DNA of 62,998 nt from Cryptosporangium minutisporangium (GTDB lineage Bacteria > Actinomycetota > Actinomycetes > Mycobacteriales > Cryptosporangiaceae), in NCBI RefSeq assembly GCF_039536245.1, contig NZ_BAAAYN010000037.1, positions 1-62,998 on the forward strand, read 5' to 3'. Position numbers and translations under genes: made by a program. The notes under the pieces are model-generated. The model worked only from the letters and a program-made list of their open reading frames with translations. It did no database searches and was not told the DNA's origin. Shown in pieces: positions 7,685 through 15,859 of the stretch (positions are counted from its first letter, which is position 1; each line of letters starts with the position of its first letter).

Positions 7685-8281
7685 TCAGTCTTGGCCGGTC
7701 GGCACGTTGCCGGGCAATAGCGCGACCGCGGCCGCGTACGCCAATTCCCCTACGTGGGCGGCGTCGTGGTGAGCGGCGACGACGGTCGCTCCTTCGACCA
7801 GCATGAGCCATTGCCGCCCGAGGACGGCCGGGTTCGCGGCGCCGGCGCGCTCGGCGATGCTGGTCAGAAGTTCGAGGTAGCGGTCGAGGTGACGCGCAGT
7901 GAGGGTGCGCACCGCTTCGTCGTGGTGCTGGGCTGCCGCGTTGACCATGGCGCACCCGCGAAACACCGGGTCGTCGTACCAGCCCTGGAGAGCGTCGAAC
8001 GCCGCGGCGAGTTGGTCGGTGGGGCGCGGTCCAGCGGCCGTGACTGCCTCGGCCAGCCATCTGAACACCCGATCGCTGCGCGCTTCCAGGACGGCTTGGA
8101 CCAGCCCGTCCTTGGTGCCGAAGTGCCGGTAGAGCGTCTCCTTGGACACCCCGAGGCGAGCGCACAACTCGGCGATGCCGATGCCGTCGAGGCCTCGCTC
8201 GTACAGGAGCGGTGTAGCGGCGTCCACGATCGCGGCTCGGGTGCGCGCCGGATCGATCGTCGAGCCTCTGGGAACCGGCAC
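7685..8281 (-). CDS. TetR family transcriptional repressor
   Basis: 198-aa repressor. The N-terminal HTH (RAAIVDAATPLLYERG, then GIAELCARLGVSKETLYRHF) is a clear TetR signature and is followed by a TetR_C domain (DPVFRGCAMVNAAAQ). It is divergent from a YbfB-type MFS transporter. Near-palindromic operators fill the space between, so it most likely represses the transporter and itself. The effector is probably a compound exported by the MFS protein. Confidence 0.88.
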   Translation of the reverse strand: MPVPRGSTIDPARTRAAIVDAATPLLYERGLDGIGIAELCARLGVSKETLYRHFGTKDGLVQAVLEARSDRVFRWLAEAVTAAGPRPTDQLAAAFDALQGWYDDPVFRGCAMVNAAAQHHDEAVRTLTARHLDRYLELLTSIAERAGAANPAVLGRQWLMLVEGATVVAAHHDAAHVGELAYAAAVALLPGNVPTGQD

Positions 8282-8291
8282 GACAGGGATG

Positions 8292-8346
8292 GTACCGGTT
8301 GGTTCGATCGACTGCTAGCGTCTGGATCGTACCGACCGGTTCGATC
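8292..8346. promoter_or_regulatory. two TetR-type operator copies
   Basis: GTACCGGTTGGTTCGATC (8292-8309) and GTACCGACCGGTTCGATC (8329-8346) are direct copies differing at a few positions. The second sits in a 20-bp near-palindrome, ATCGTACCG-AC-CGGTTCGAT, with 8 of 9 half-site positions paired. Both lie between the divergent TetR and MFS genes, fitting dual control. Confidence 0.65.
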
Positions 8347-8358
8347 TCTGGAGTCGTC

Positions 8359-8421
8359 ATGACCAGTGCCGCCACGCTTCCGGAGGCCCGGATCGTCCTA
8401 CCCGCCCCATCGCGCGGGTGA
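8359..8421 (+). CDS. 20-codon upstream ORF coupled to the MFS gene
   Basis: An ATG with GGAG 6-10 bases upstream opens a 20-codon frame (MTSAATLPEARIVLPAPSRG) whose TGA overlaps the GTG start of the transporter as GTGA. Two readings are possible. It may be a leader peptide that couples translation to the transporter. It may instead be the original transporter N-terminus put out of frame by an indel. No attenuator hairpin was seen. Its existence as a translated peptide is an inference from signals only. Confidence 0.4.
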   Translation: MTSAATLPEARIVLPAPSRG

Positions 8422-9614
8422 GGCCCGCCGACACGGGAACGAACTGGTCGCTCACGTGGCGCGCCAACAGGCAGGCTGCGCAGTTGGCCCTCGGCACCGC
8501 TTCGGCGCTGGGGCTGGCCCGCTTCGCGTACGGTCTGCTCCTCCCGGCGATGCGGCACGATCTGCACTGGACCTTGGCCGAAGCCGGGGGTATGGGTACC
8601 GCCAACGGACTGGGCTACCTCGTCGGTGCATTGGCCACCGCCGTGATCGTCCGCCGCTGGGGTACCCGCGTTTCCTTCCGCGCGGCGATGGCGCTCACTG
8701 CGGCGTCGCTGGCCGCCACGGCGTCGAGCGATGCCTATCCAGCGCTATTGACCGCGCGGGCGCTCGCTGGCGTCACGGGGGCGGTCGTCTTCATCACCGG
8801 TGGGGTGATCGCGTCGCGTCTCGCCGCCCGGGCCGACTCCGGCCTTCCCATCACCATCTACTTCGCGGGAACCGGATTGGGCATCGCCGTCAGCGGTGCC
8901 ACCATCCCGGCCGCAGGTCAGCACTGGCGCCTGGCCTGGGTCGGCCTGGCCGTCGCCGCCGCATTGGCGACGGTGATCAGTTGGACCGCAGCGAGCACGG
9001 GCGACGACTTTCGAGACGCGGTGTCCGGCCGGGCGCGCATGCGCACTCTGTGGCGGACGGCTCTCGCCTACCTGCTTTTCTCGGCCGGTTACATCACGTA
9101 CATCACGTTCCTCTCCGCGTACCTGGCCGACCACGGGGCCTCGCTCAGGCAGACGACGCTGACCTGGATCGCGCTGGGCTCGGCGGTCCTTGCGGCACCT
9201 GCGCTGTGGAGACGCCCCACCGAACACTGGCCCGGCGCGCGAGTCCTGGCGATCCTGCTCTTCGTTCTCAGCGCAGGATCGGCGTTGGCGTTGGCGCTGC
9301 CCACGGCACCGGTCATCCTGCTGTCCGCGGTGCTCTACGGAGCGACGTTCATGGGAGTTCCGGCGGCCGTCACCGCGCTCATCAAGGCAAACATTCCTCC
9401 GGCCGACTGGACCGCGACCCTGGCCGCCTTCACCACGGTGTTCGCCATCGGACAGACGGCCGGACCTTGGCTCGCCGGCGCGGCTGCCGACCATCTCTCC
9501 ACCGACGCCACCCTCGCGTGGACCGCGATCCTGTGCGCCGCAGCAGCGGTGATCGCCGCCGTGCACCCGAGGCGTACCGGGTCACCGCACAGCGGTGCCA
9601 GGACGAGCGCCTGA
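8418..9614 (+). CDS. YbfB/YjiJ-family MFS transporter
   Basis: 12-helix major facilitator (398 aa). The early ALGTASALGLARFAYGLLLPAM stretch is typical of the YbfB/YjiJ branch, with GMGTANGLGYLVGA next and an RRWGTR loop between helices 2 and 3. The GTG start is used because it overlaps the short upstream frame; an ATG is not available nearby. It probably exports a small molecule under control of the divergent TetR. The substrate is unknown. The C-terminus ends in a short Arg/Ser-rich tail. Confidence 0.85.
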   Translation: MRPADTGTNWSLTWRANRQAAQLALGTASALGLARFAYGLLLPAMRHDLHWTLAEAGGMGTANGLGYLVGALATAVIVRRWGTRVSFRAAMALTAASLAATASSDAYPALLTARALAGVTGAVVFITGGVIASRLAARADSGLPITIYFAGTGLGIAVSGATIPAAGQHWRLAWVGLAVAAALATVISWTAASTGDDFRDAVSGRARMRTLWRTALAYLLFSAGYITYITFLSAYLADHGASLRQTTLTWIALGSAVLAAPALWRRPTEHWPGARVLAILLFVLSAGSALALALPTAPVILLSAVLYGATFMGVPAAVTALIKANIPPADWTATLAAFTTVFAIGQTAGPWLAGAAADHLSTDATLAWTAILCAAAAVIAAVHPRRTGSPHSGARTSA

Positions 9615-9802
9615 CCCGACAAACCCTCCGGCAACGACAGACGAAGACGATGACGAACCTCGTACTCATCCGGAGTACTGCTGCGGGCACTCGCGTAATC
9701 CGTCATCACTCCCGCAGAAGTCTTGATAGCCGCAGGACACCGGCACCTGCCGCATGGTGCCTTCGACCTCGATATGCCGCCTCGGCGGCCCACCGCCTGT
9801 CC

Positions 9803-10311
9803 CTACGGCTGTGGCGGTCGGTACCAGCCCGGACCGGGCGTTCCGAGCTCGGATCGCGCGGCGGCCAGGAACGCGGCTTCGGCGTCGCGGCACAACTGGA
9901 TCGTCTCGTCGGGGATCTCTCCAGCATCGTGGTCAACACGTACTTCAGCCAAGCGCGTCAGCGCACTCACCACCCCGTATGCCGCTTGGGCAGTTTCTAG
10001 AGACGAGCTGACCAGCCGGATCTCTTGCAGGCGACGGAGGGTCTCCGCTTGCGCTTCGCCGCCGAACGCATGTCTGGTGCGCGAAACTGTCGAAGCCTGC
10101 AGCAGAGTTGCGTCTCGCTCATGACAGTGGCGCGCCATTCGCGAGCCGCAGTCGCAAACGCTGACATGACCACGCGCTTGTCTCGCTTGTCCCGGTCCAG
10201 GGCCTCACGCTGCCAGGCCCGTGTCTGCGCTCGGCCCGACAGGTAAGAACCCAGAATGACTCCGCCGAGCGAACCAAGTACAGCCAACACCGCAATGAGC
10301 GCCTGCGCCAT
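9803..10311 (-). pseudogene. small membrane-anchored protein, frameshifted
   Basis: Two overlapping frames make one protein. The first starts MAQALIAVLAVLGSLGGVI (one transmembrane helix), then RAQTRAWQREALDRDKRDKR and AAREWRATV. The second continues with RDATLLQASTVSRTRHAFGGEA, then ETLRRLQEIR and finally DAEAAFLAAARSELGTPGPGW. The switch falls near 10115-10125. Whole, it would be about 165 aa: an N-terminal anchor followed by a long helical cytoplasmic domain, a layout seen in uncharacterised actinobacterial proteins. Either a real frameshift or a sequencing indel is possible. Confidence 0.6.
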
Positions 10312-10349
10312 GGTGACCTCATCCTCATCGCGGGTCGACAGGACGGTCT

Positions 10350-11063
10350 TTAGCTTGTCACCCGGCCGCCGAGCGCTCCTGCCATCTGGTGCCTCCGGGT
10401 GCGTTCCTCTTCAGGAGCGCGGTCGTTGGTAGCGGCCTTCCGACCGGGACGGCGGCGAGGTCTGCTCGCGGCCGTCCCGGCGGACGGCGTCTGTCTAAAG
10501 GGGAGTGCGACTGCAGCGAGCGCGTCGATTTGCTCGACGTCCTCGCCGTAGCAGTACAGAACGAGTTCGTCGGCGCCGAACGCGCGGTAGGCGGCCACGG
10601 TGTCGGCGATCTCGGCCGGGTCGCTCAGCGGCATGCCCCATCCGGGGCGGCCGGTGAAGGCGTAATAGTCGGCGATCGCGTGGCGTGCTTGCTCAACCGT
10701 CTCCGGCGACCCGATCGCGGTGTTGATTTGGCAGACCAGGCGGGGTTGCCCGGGGCGTCCGGCGGCGTCCCAGTCGTCGCGGACGGTCTGGACCAGCCCT
10801 CCGGCCCAGGCCAACGGCGCGGCACACAAGAAGCCGTCGCCGTGGCGGGCGACACGCCGCAGCGCCGCGGGTGCGAACGCCCCGATGAGGATGGGCGGTC
10901 CGCCGGGCGCCGAGGGCAGGGGGCCGATATCGGCACCCGCGTACGGCTCACCCCGCCAGATCGCGCGGAGATCGGTGAGTTGCTGCTCCAAGAGCCGGCC
11001 GCGCTGGTCGATCGGTGTTCCGGCGGCGGCGAAGTCGTCCTCTCGTCCGCCGACCCCGATACC
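10350..11063 (-). pseudogene. LLM-class flavin-dependent oxidoreductase, 5' truncated
   Basis: C-terminal half of a luciferase-like F420/FMN-dependent monooxygenase. It begins abruptly at GIGVGGREDDFAAAG, continues EQQLTDLRAIWRGEPY, PPILIGAFAPAALRRVARHGDGF (a family hallmark) and EIADTVAAYRAFGADELVLY. The N-terminal barrel strands with substrate and flavin contacts are missing, because the frame runs directly into the 3' end of the upstream hydrolase gene in another phase. The last 45 residues are Arg-rich and unlike the family. It is presumably non-functional. Confidence 0.75.
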
Positions 11064-11067
11064 GCAT

Positions 11068-11955
11068 TCACCTCCCGCGTTCGCTTGGGCCGGAACGGCT
11101 GACTGCGCTCGCCGTGGCGACGGCCTGGGCGAACTCGTCCGGTGCTTCCATCGGCACGAAGTGCCCCACTCCGCTCAGACGTCGGAGGTCGAGGTCGGCG
11201 AAGTACCACTCGAGCCGGTCCGACCACTCGAGCGGGAAGAGCGGATCCAAGTCTGGCCAGAGCACAGTGGTGGGCACGGCGATCCGATCCGCCGGCGCAG
11301 GTGGCTGTTCGGCGACCACCCGCGCCAGCCCACCGACGCTGCCGCGATACCAACCGAGCAGCGCGGTCGCCGCACCGGGCGCGGAGTACACCGAAACAAG
11401 ATGGTCCAGATGTCCGTCGGGCAGCGTGTACCCCGGGCCGGCCCAGTGGGTCCAGAAGAACCGCAGGAACGCGCGTACCGCTTGGGGCTGGCCATCGAGC
11501 AATTCCACCGCGAGCGGCAGCTGATTGAACGACAGGTACCAGAACTCCGGTGCCGCCCGTGGATCGAGGATTCGTTCACCGATGCCCGGTAGCGGCGGTG
11601 TCAGCACCAGCGCACCAACGAGGTCCGGCCGTAGCCGAGCCACCGCGACCGCCACCCGGCTACCGATGTCGTGCCCGGCCACCACCGGCCGATCCAGCCC
11701 CAATTCCTCGATCAGACCAATCACGCTGCGTGCCTGTGCATCGGCGGCGTAGGACGCAGGATCGGCGGCGTGCCGATCCGAGCCGCCGAATCCGCGCAGG
11801 TCCGGCACCACGACATCGCTCTCCGGCAAGAGGTCGACTACCGCGCGGTACTCGGTGCGGTCCCCTGGCCATCCGTGTAACAGCACCGCAGCGACGCCGC
11901 TGCCGCCGCGGTCATAACGGAGGCGAAACCCGTCGACGGCGCGCGTCCTACTCAC
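11068..11955 (-). CDS. alpha/beta hydrolase, epoxide hydrolase/dehalogenase type
   Basis: Cytosolic alpha/beta-hydrolase of 295 aa with an Asp nucleophile. It shows the oxyanion HGWPGD motif, the VPDLRGFGGSD strand and turn, the nucleophile elbow VVAGHDIGSRVAV (GHDxG, as in epoxide hydrolases and haloalkane dehalogenases), the charge-relay acid region WPDLDPLFP and the catalytic histidine in LSGVGHFVPMEAP. All catalytic positions are intact, in contrast to the related protein near 20-21 kb. The substrate is unknown. The truncated LLM gene follows directly on the same strand. Confidence 0.87.
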   Translation of the reverse strand: MSRTRAVDGFRLRYDRGGSGVAAVLLHGWPGDRTEYRAVVDLLPESDVVVPDLRGFGGSDRHAADPASYAADAQARSVIGLIEELGLDRPVVAGHDIGSRVAVAVARLRPDLVGALVLTPPLPGIGERILDPRAAPEFWYLSFNQLPLAVELLDGQPQAVRAFLRFFWTHWAGPGYTLPDGHLDHLVSVYSAPGAATALLGWYRGSVGGLARVVAEQPPAPADRIAVPTTVLWPDLDPLFPLEWSDRLEWYFADLDLRRLSGVGHFVPMEAPDEFAQAVATASAVSRSGPSERGR

Positions 11956-12096
11956 ACGACCACGGTAAACGGCAGGGGCAGAGCGGCGGTCGGATCGGCC
12001 GCGGACGACACGCGAGGGTCCGAGCGCCTCGGCGCGGGGACGCGCTGTCGAAGCCGACGGTGCGAGCGCCGACGCCGGGCGGTCCCGGGGTCGGCC

Positions 12097-13149
12097 CTAC
12101 GGCTTGACCGGCATCAGCAGCGAGTAGGCGCGGTCGTCGGCGGGCCGCCGGACGGCCAGCGGGCGGATCGGGCCATCCAGTTCGAGCACGAGCTGGCCTT
12201 CGCTGACAGCGCTCAGCGCCTCCAGGAGGAATTCCCGGTTGACCGCGACGTGCCGGTCCTGTCCGGCGCGCCACTCCTCCGCGCCGACCACGTCGATCCG
12301 GCCCTCGGCGTCGACTGCCAGCACGGCCAGCTCGTGGTCGACGCCCTCGTAGGAGTGGACGACCCGGGGCGCGCCGCTAACGGTGGCCCGCAGTGCGGCC
12401 GCGTCTACCGACGCGCGGCGCGGGCTGCCGGCGACGGTGCGGGTCTGGACGGCCCGGCGGTAGTCGGGGTAGTCGTACGCCAGCGGGGTGTCCTTGATCG
12501 TCCAACCATCGCCGACCGCCTCGATCTCCACCTTCTTCAGTTGCAGGCTCACCGGCTCATCCTGCTCGGGGTGGTTGCGGAGCCGGTCGACCCAGGAGGC
12601 CGGGGCTATCAACCGGGTGGCCGGGCCGTCGACGGTCGCCGGCTCGCGGTGGATGGCCATCCGGTAGCGATCGGTGGCCACGAAGGTCACGCCGTCGGCG
12701 TCGGCGTCGACCAGGACGCCCGCCAGCATCGGCAGCTCGGGGTCGTGGCCCACGGCGAAGCGCACGGAGCCGAGGGCGGCGGCCAGGACGGCGCGGGACA
12801 GGGTCACGGTGGTCATCGGGTTCTCCTGCGTGTCGAGAAGGGTGTGAACGCGGGAGAGCTCGCGGCGGGCATCGGCCAGGCCGTCTTCGAGGCGGCGTAG
12901 GTGCCGGTCCAGCAGTTCGTGCGCGACAGCCCGGTCGGCGCGGAGCACCGCGGCGATATCGGCCACCGGCATGCCGACCCGGCGCAGGCCGGCCACCAAC
13001 CGCGCTTGGTCGACCTGCTGCACGCTGTACCAGCGGTAGCCGTTGTCCGGATCGACCACAGCCGGTACCAACACCCCTGCGCGGTCGTAGAACCGCAGCG
13101 CGCTCACAGTGAGCCCGCTTGTCCGCGCGGTCTCGCCGATGCTCCGCAT
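12097..13149 (-). CDS. MerR regulator fused to beta-clamp-like domains
   Basis: 350-aa fusion. Residues 1-70 are a MerR winged helix (RSIGETARTSGLTVSALRFYDRAG, then NGYRWYSVQQV). Residues 75-110 form the MerR dimerisation coiled coil. From residue 112 the rest resembles DNA polymerase III beta-clamp domains 2 and 3: LPMLAGVLVDADADGVTFVATDRYRMA, later FLLEALSAVSEGQLVLELDGP, and a C-terminus YSLLMPVKP like the clamp MPVRL end. Clamp domain 1 is absent. An internal ATG (residue 112, base 12816) has AGGAG seven bases upstream, so a free clamp-like product is possible. ATG 13149 is preferred over the longer frame because the HTH begins there. Confidence 0.85.
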   Translation of the reverse strand: MRSIGETARTSGLTVSALRFYDRAGVLVPAVVDPDNGYRWYSVQQVDQARLVAGLRRVGMPVADIAAVLRADRAVAHELLDRHLRRLEDGLADARRELSRVHTLLDTQENPMTTVTLSRAVLAAALGSVRFAVGHDPELPMLAGVLVDADADGVTFVATDRYRMAIHREPATVDGPATRLIAPASWVDRLRNHPEQDEPVSLQLKKVEIEAVGDGWTIKDTPLAYDYPDYRRAVQTRTVAGSPRRASVDAAALRATVSGAPRVVHSYEGVDHELAVLAVDAEGRIDVVGAEEWRAGQDRHVAVNREFLLEALSAVSEGQLVLELDGPIRPLAVRRPADDRAYSLLMPVKP

Positions 13150-13398
13150 GTCGCTCTCCACACCGTGGAACCCTGAGGCCTCGAGCAGGTCGAGGGTCAA
13201 GTCGTGACACGATTCTTTCCCGCCGCCGACCGCGGGGTTTCGAGCCTCGGAGTGGGATCAGCTGTCGGGTTTCGGGTCGAGCATGTCTTCGAGCCAGACG
13301 TCGATCACGCGCGGCCCGGTGTCAGCGGTCTTCACCGATCAGAAATCCTCCGCCGCGTCGTCAGTTCTGGTAGCTCTCTCGCACCGGTGGAAGGATCG

Positions 13399-14412
13399 AT
13401 GATCATGACCGACGTCAGACCGCTGGGCGCCGACGAGGCCACGTTCATAGCGGCGGTCCGCTCGGACGACACGGCGCGGTTCGCACTCGTCGCCGAGCGC
13501 CACCGGCGTGAGCTGCAGGTGCACTGCTACCGGATGCTCGCGAACTACGAGGACGCCCAGGACATGACGCAGGAGACGTTCCTGCGGGCGTGGAACAAGC
13601 GGAAGTCGTTCAAGGGTCACGCTGCGCTGCGGACCTGGCTGTACCGGATCGCGACCAACGCCTGCCTCGACTTCCTGGAGAAGCGCAACGACCGCACGCC
13701 CGTGCCTGCCGAGCTGCCTGCCGAGGGCTCGGAGGTGCTCTACCTGCAGCCCTACCCGGACCGGATGCTCCCGGAGGACCCGCAGGAATCGGTGGTGGCG
13801 CGGGAGACGATCGAGCTGGCGTTCATCGTCGCCGTCCAGCACCTGCCGCCGCGGCAGCGGGCGGTGTTCATCTTGCGCGACGTCGTCGGCTGGCCGGCGT
13901 CGAAGGCTGCCGACGCACTGGAGCTGACCGTCGCGTCGGTGACGAGCGCACTGCAGCGGGCACGCGTGACGATGCGCGAGCAGTTGCCCGACCGCCGCCT
14001 CGACTGGCGGAGCCCCGCCACCCACGAGCTGTCGGATGACGAACGCGGCGTGGTCAAGTCGTACATCGACGCCCATGAGCACAACGACCTCGACGGGCTG
14101 ATGTCCCTGCTGCGCGACGACCTGCGCTTCATGATGCTGCCCGAGTCGGGCACCTTGACCGTGACGGCCAAGGACGCGGTGGACGGCTGGGTCTCCGGTG
14201 GGCTCTTCCAGCGCGGCTACGACGACTGGCGCTGCATCACCACGACGGTCAACCGCATGCCTGCTGCCGTGCTGTACCGCCGCACCCCCGACGACTCGAC
14301 GTACCGCTTGTTCAACATCGCGGTCCTGCGGATCGTCGACGGGAAGGTGGCCGAGCTCACCGGATTCGACGCCACCGACAAACCATGGCTGGGCTTGCCC
14401 GCGACGCTGTGA
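13399..14412 (+). CDS. ECF sigma factor with SnoaL-like C-terminal domain
   Basis: RNA polymerase sigma factor of 337 aa. Region 2 is HCYRMLANYEDAQDMTQETFLRAWN and the -10 recognition part is TWLYRIATNACLDFLEKR. Region 4 is HLPPRQRAVFILRDVVGWPASKAA, with the recognition helix in VASVTSALQRARV. The last 130 residues form a SnoaL/NTF2-like fold (VVKSYIDAHEHNDLDGLMSLL), as in SigG-like factors where the tail modulates activity in place of an anti-sigma factor. The ATG with GGAAGG upstream is chosen over a 65-codon longer frame. No partner gene is adjacent on the same strand. Confidence 0.87.
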   Translation: MIMTDVRPLGADEATFIAAVRSDDTARFALVAERHRRELQVHCYRMLANYEDAQDMTQETFLRAWNKRKSFKGHAALRTWLYRIATNACLDFLEKRNDRTPVPAELPAEGSEVLYLQPYPDRMLPEDPQESVVARETIELAFIVAVQHLPPRQRAVFILRDVVGWPASKAADALELTVASVTSALQRARVTMREQLPDRRLDWRSPATHELSDDERGVVKSYIDAHEHNDLDGLMSLLRDDLRFMMLPESGTLTVTAKDAVDGWVSGGLFQRGYDDWRCITTTVNRMPAAVLYRRTPDDSTYRLFNIAVLRIVDGKVAELTGFDATDKPWLGLPATL

Positions 14413-14460
14413 CCAGACGGGTCCCCATCGTCGACGAGTCCAGCGCACGGACCGGCCCGA

Positions 14461-14510
14461 CGACAACTACGCGTGGTGTGGACGATCGTCCACACCACGC
14501 GTAGTTGTCG
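14461..14510. terminator. perfect 50-bp palindrome, likely bidirectional terminator
   Basis: Two 25-base arms starting CGACAACTACGCGTGG are perfectly complementary with no unpaired spacer. It lies between the convergent sigma-factor and DHFR-like genes. There is no T-tract, as is common for actinobacterial terminators. A spacerless perfect palindrome of this size is unusual and could extrude as a cruciform. Confidence 0.75.
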
Positions 14511-14551
14511 GCCACTGCCGATGCCAGCACCCACCAAACCGAGCGGACCGA

Positions 14552-15115
14552 CTACCGCTTCGTCTCGTACCTGGTCAGCATCACGCCGCCGGGAAACGTC
14601 CGCGTCTCCACCAGGTTCAGGTTCACCCAGCTGTCCACTGCGGTGAAGAACGGTTTGCCGCCGCCCACCAGCACCGGATGGGTCACGACCTCGTACTCGT
14701 CGACCAGCCCGGCCCGCATGGCCGCGCCAGCGAGCGCTGCGCCACCAACCCTCATCGGCTCGCCGTCCTCGGCCTTGAGCCGGGTGATCTCCTCGACCGC
14801 GTCGCCGGTGACCACACGGGTGTTCCAGTCAACCTTGTCGACCGTCGAAGAGAACACCGCCTTCGGCGTATCCCGCCAGTTCCGCGCGAACTCGACGTGC
14901 GCCGGGGTGGCGCCCGGCTGCTGATCGCCGGTCGGCCAGTAGGAACTCATGTTCTCCCACAGCTTGCGCCCGTACAGGAACAGACCGATCGCCCGCTCCT
15001 GGTCGAGCCACCACTGGAACAGCTCATCGCTCGGCTCGCTCCAGCCGAGGTCGTCGCCCGGCGCGGCGATGTAGCCGTCCAGGCTCACATTCATGCCAAA
15101 GATCAATTTCCGCAT
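14552..15115 (-). CDS. dihydrofolate reductase/RibD C-terminal family protein
   Basis: 187-aa cytosolic reductase-fold protein. It opens RKLIFGMNVSLDGYIAAPGDD, continues with the LFLYGRKLWENM helix, KAVFSSTVDK, and ends with MRVGGAALAGAAMRAGLVDEYEV, HPVLVGGGKPFF. These are the features of the RibD_C/YyaP branch rather than true folate DHFR. It probably binds NADPH and reduces an unknown substrate. The length is normal and it is a single gene, convergent with the sigma factor across the 50-bp palindrome. Confidence 0.85.
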   Translation of the reverse strand: MRKLIFGMNVSLDGYIAAPGDDLGWSEPSDELFQWWLDQERAIGLFLYGRKLWENMSSYWPTGDQQPGATPAHVEFARNWRDTPKAVFSSTVDKVDWNTRVVTGDAVEEITRLKAEDGEPMRVGGAALAGAAMRAGLVDEYEVVTHPVLVGGGKPFFTAVDSWVNLNLVETRTFPGGVMLTRYETKR

Positions 15116-15230
15116 CGTGCCAGCCTCCGTGAGTCGATCTCACAGGTACAGACGGGCGCGGCGCGGAAACCTAATCGGTGCGCGATCTGCCTCCGCAGGT
15201 GGTCCGCATCCGCTGTGAAGGCCGCGCCCG

Positions 15231-15598
15231 TCAGCGGCTGGTGGTGCGGGCCGCGGTGTATTGGTCGTCGATGACCGGTTCGGCCCAGCTGGTGTCGTCG
15301 CCTTCCAGAGCGCGAGGTGCTCCGTGAACCGGTCGGGCGCGGCGCCGTGCCAGTGTTCCTCGCCGGGCGGGCACGCGACGGTCTCACCTGGGTGGGCTTC
15401 GAAGACCGCGCCGTCGCGGGTGCCGATCAGCGCGATGCCGGAGACGACGTGCAGGGCCTGGCCGAGCGCGTGGGTATGCCAGTTGGTGCGGGCACCGGGG
15501 CTGAACCGCATGAGGTTCAGCCGGGCACGGGCGGGCTCCCGAGCGGCATACAGGACGTCCCACCAGACGTCACCGGTGAACCGGTGGAGCCGGCGTGC
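15231..15598 (-). pseudogene. cupin-domain protein, 5' truncated and frameshifted
   Basis: The minus strand encodes a cupin barrel: FTGDVWWDVLYAAREPARA, RFSPGARTNWHTHALGQALHV with the metal-binding His-x-His, GETVACPPGEEHWHGAAPD and EHLALW. After ALW, one missing base near 15306 shifts the frame; correcting it restores DDTSWAEPVIDDQYTAARTT and a stop at 15231. The N-terminus ends abruptly where an aldo/keto reductase remnant starts on the opposite strand. Intact relatives are small carboxymuconolactone-decarboxylase-associated or mandelonitrile-lyase-like cupins. Confidence 0.75.
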
Positions 15599-15745
15599 AT
15601 CGCCGAGAACTTCGACGTCTTCGACTTCGAACTCACCGACGCCGAACTGACCGTTATCGACGGTCTGAAGACCGGCGAGCGAGGCGGCCCGGGGCCGGCC
15701 GACATCACGCTTGCCGCCTGGAGCCGCCCCACCCCGGAGGATTGA
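15599..15745 (+). pseudogene. C-terminal remnant of an aldo/keto reductase
   Basis: The last 48 codons of an NADPH-dependent aldo/keto reductase remain: IAENFDVFDFELTDAELTVI and the typical tail GLKTGERGGPGPADIT ending WSRPTPED. The rest of the barrel, with the catalytic Asp-Tyr-Lys-His, is gone. The fragment begins at the exact place where the opposite-strand cupin gene is cut off, so one deletion or inversion probably destroyed both genes. Confidence 0.72.
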
Positions 15746-15830
15746 GACTTTGCAGCGCCGAGCTCAGCGGCTCGAGGTTTCTGGCGCGGTGGCCCCGAAG
15801 ATCGTGGAGGCGCACGTGTGCTAGTTTTTG

Positions 15831-15844
15831 TGAGCGATCGTTCA
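15831..15844. promoter_or_regulatory. candidate TetR operator
   Basis: TGAGCGATCGTTCA is a 14-bp palindrome with one mismatched pair, centred about 22 bases before the GTG of the downstream TetR gene. Its core GCGATCGT and position fit autorepression. Confidence 0.5.
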
Positions 15845-15859
15845 ACTATTGGAGCGTCG

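Noticed and set aside
12557-13210. Separate 217-codon frame overlapping the MerR-clamp gene
   Set aside because: It is an Arg/Pro-rich shadow frame with no recognisable features.
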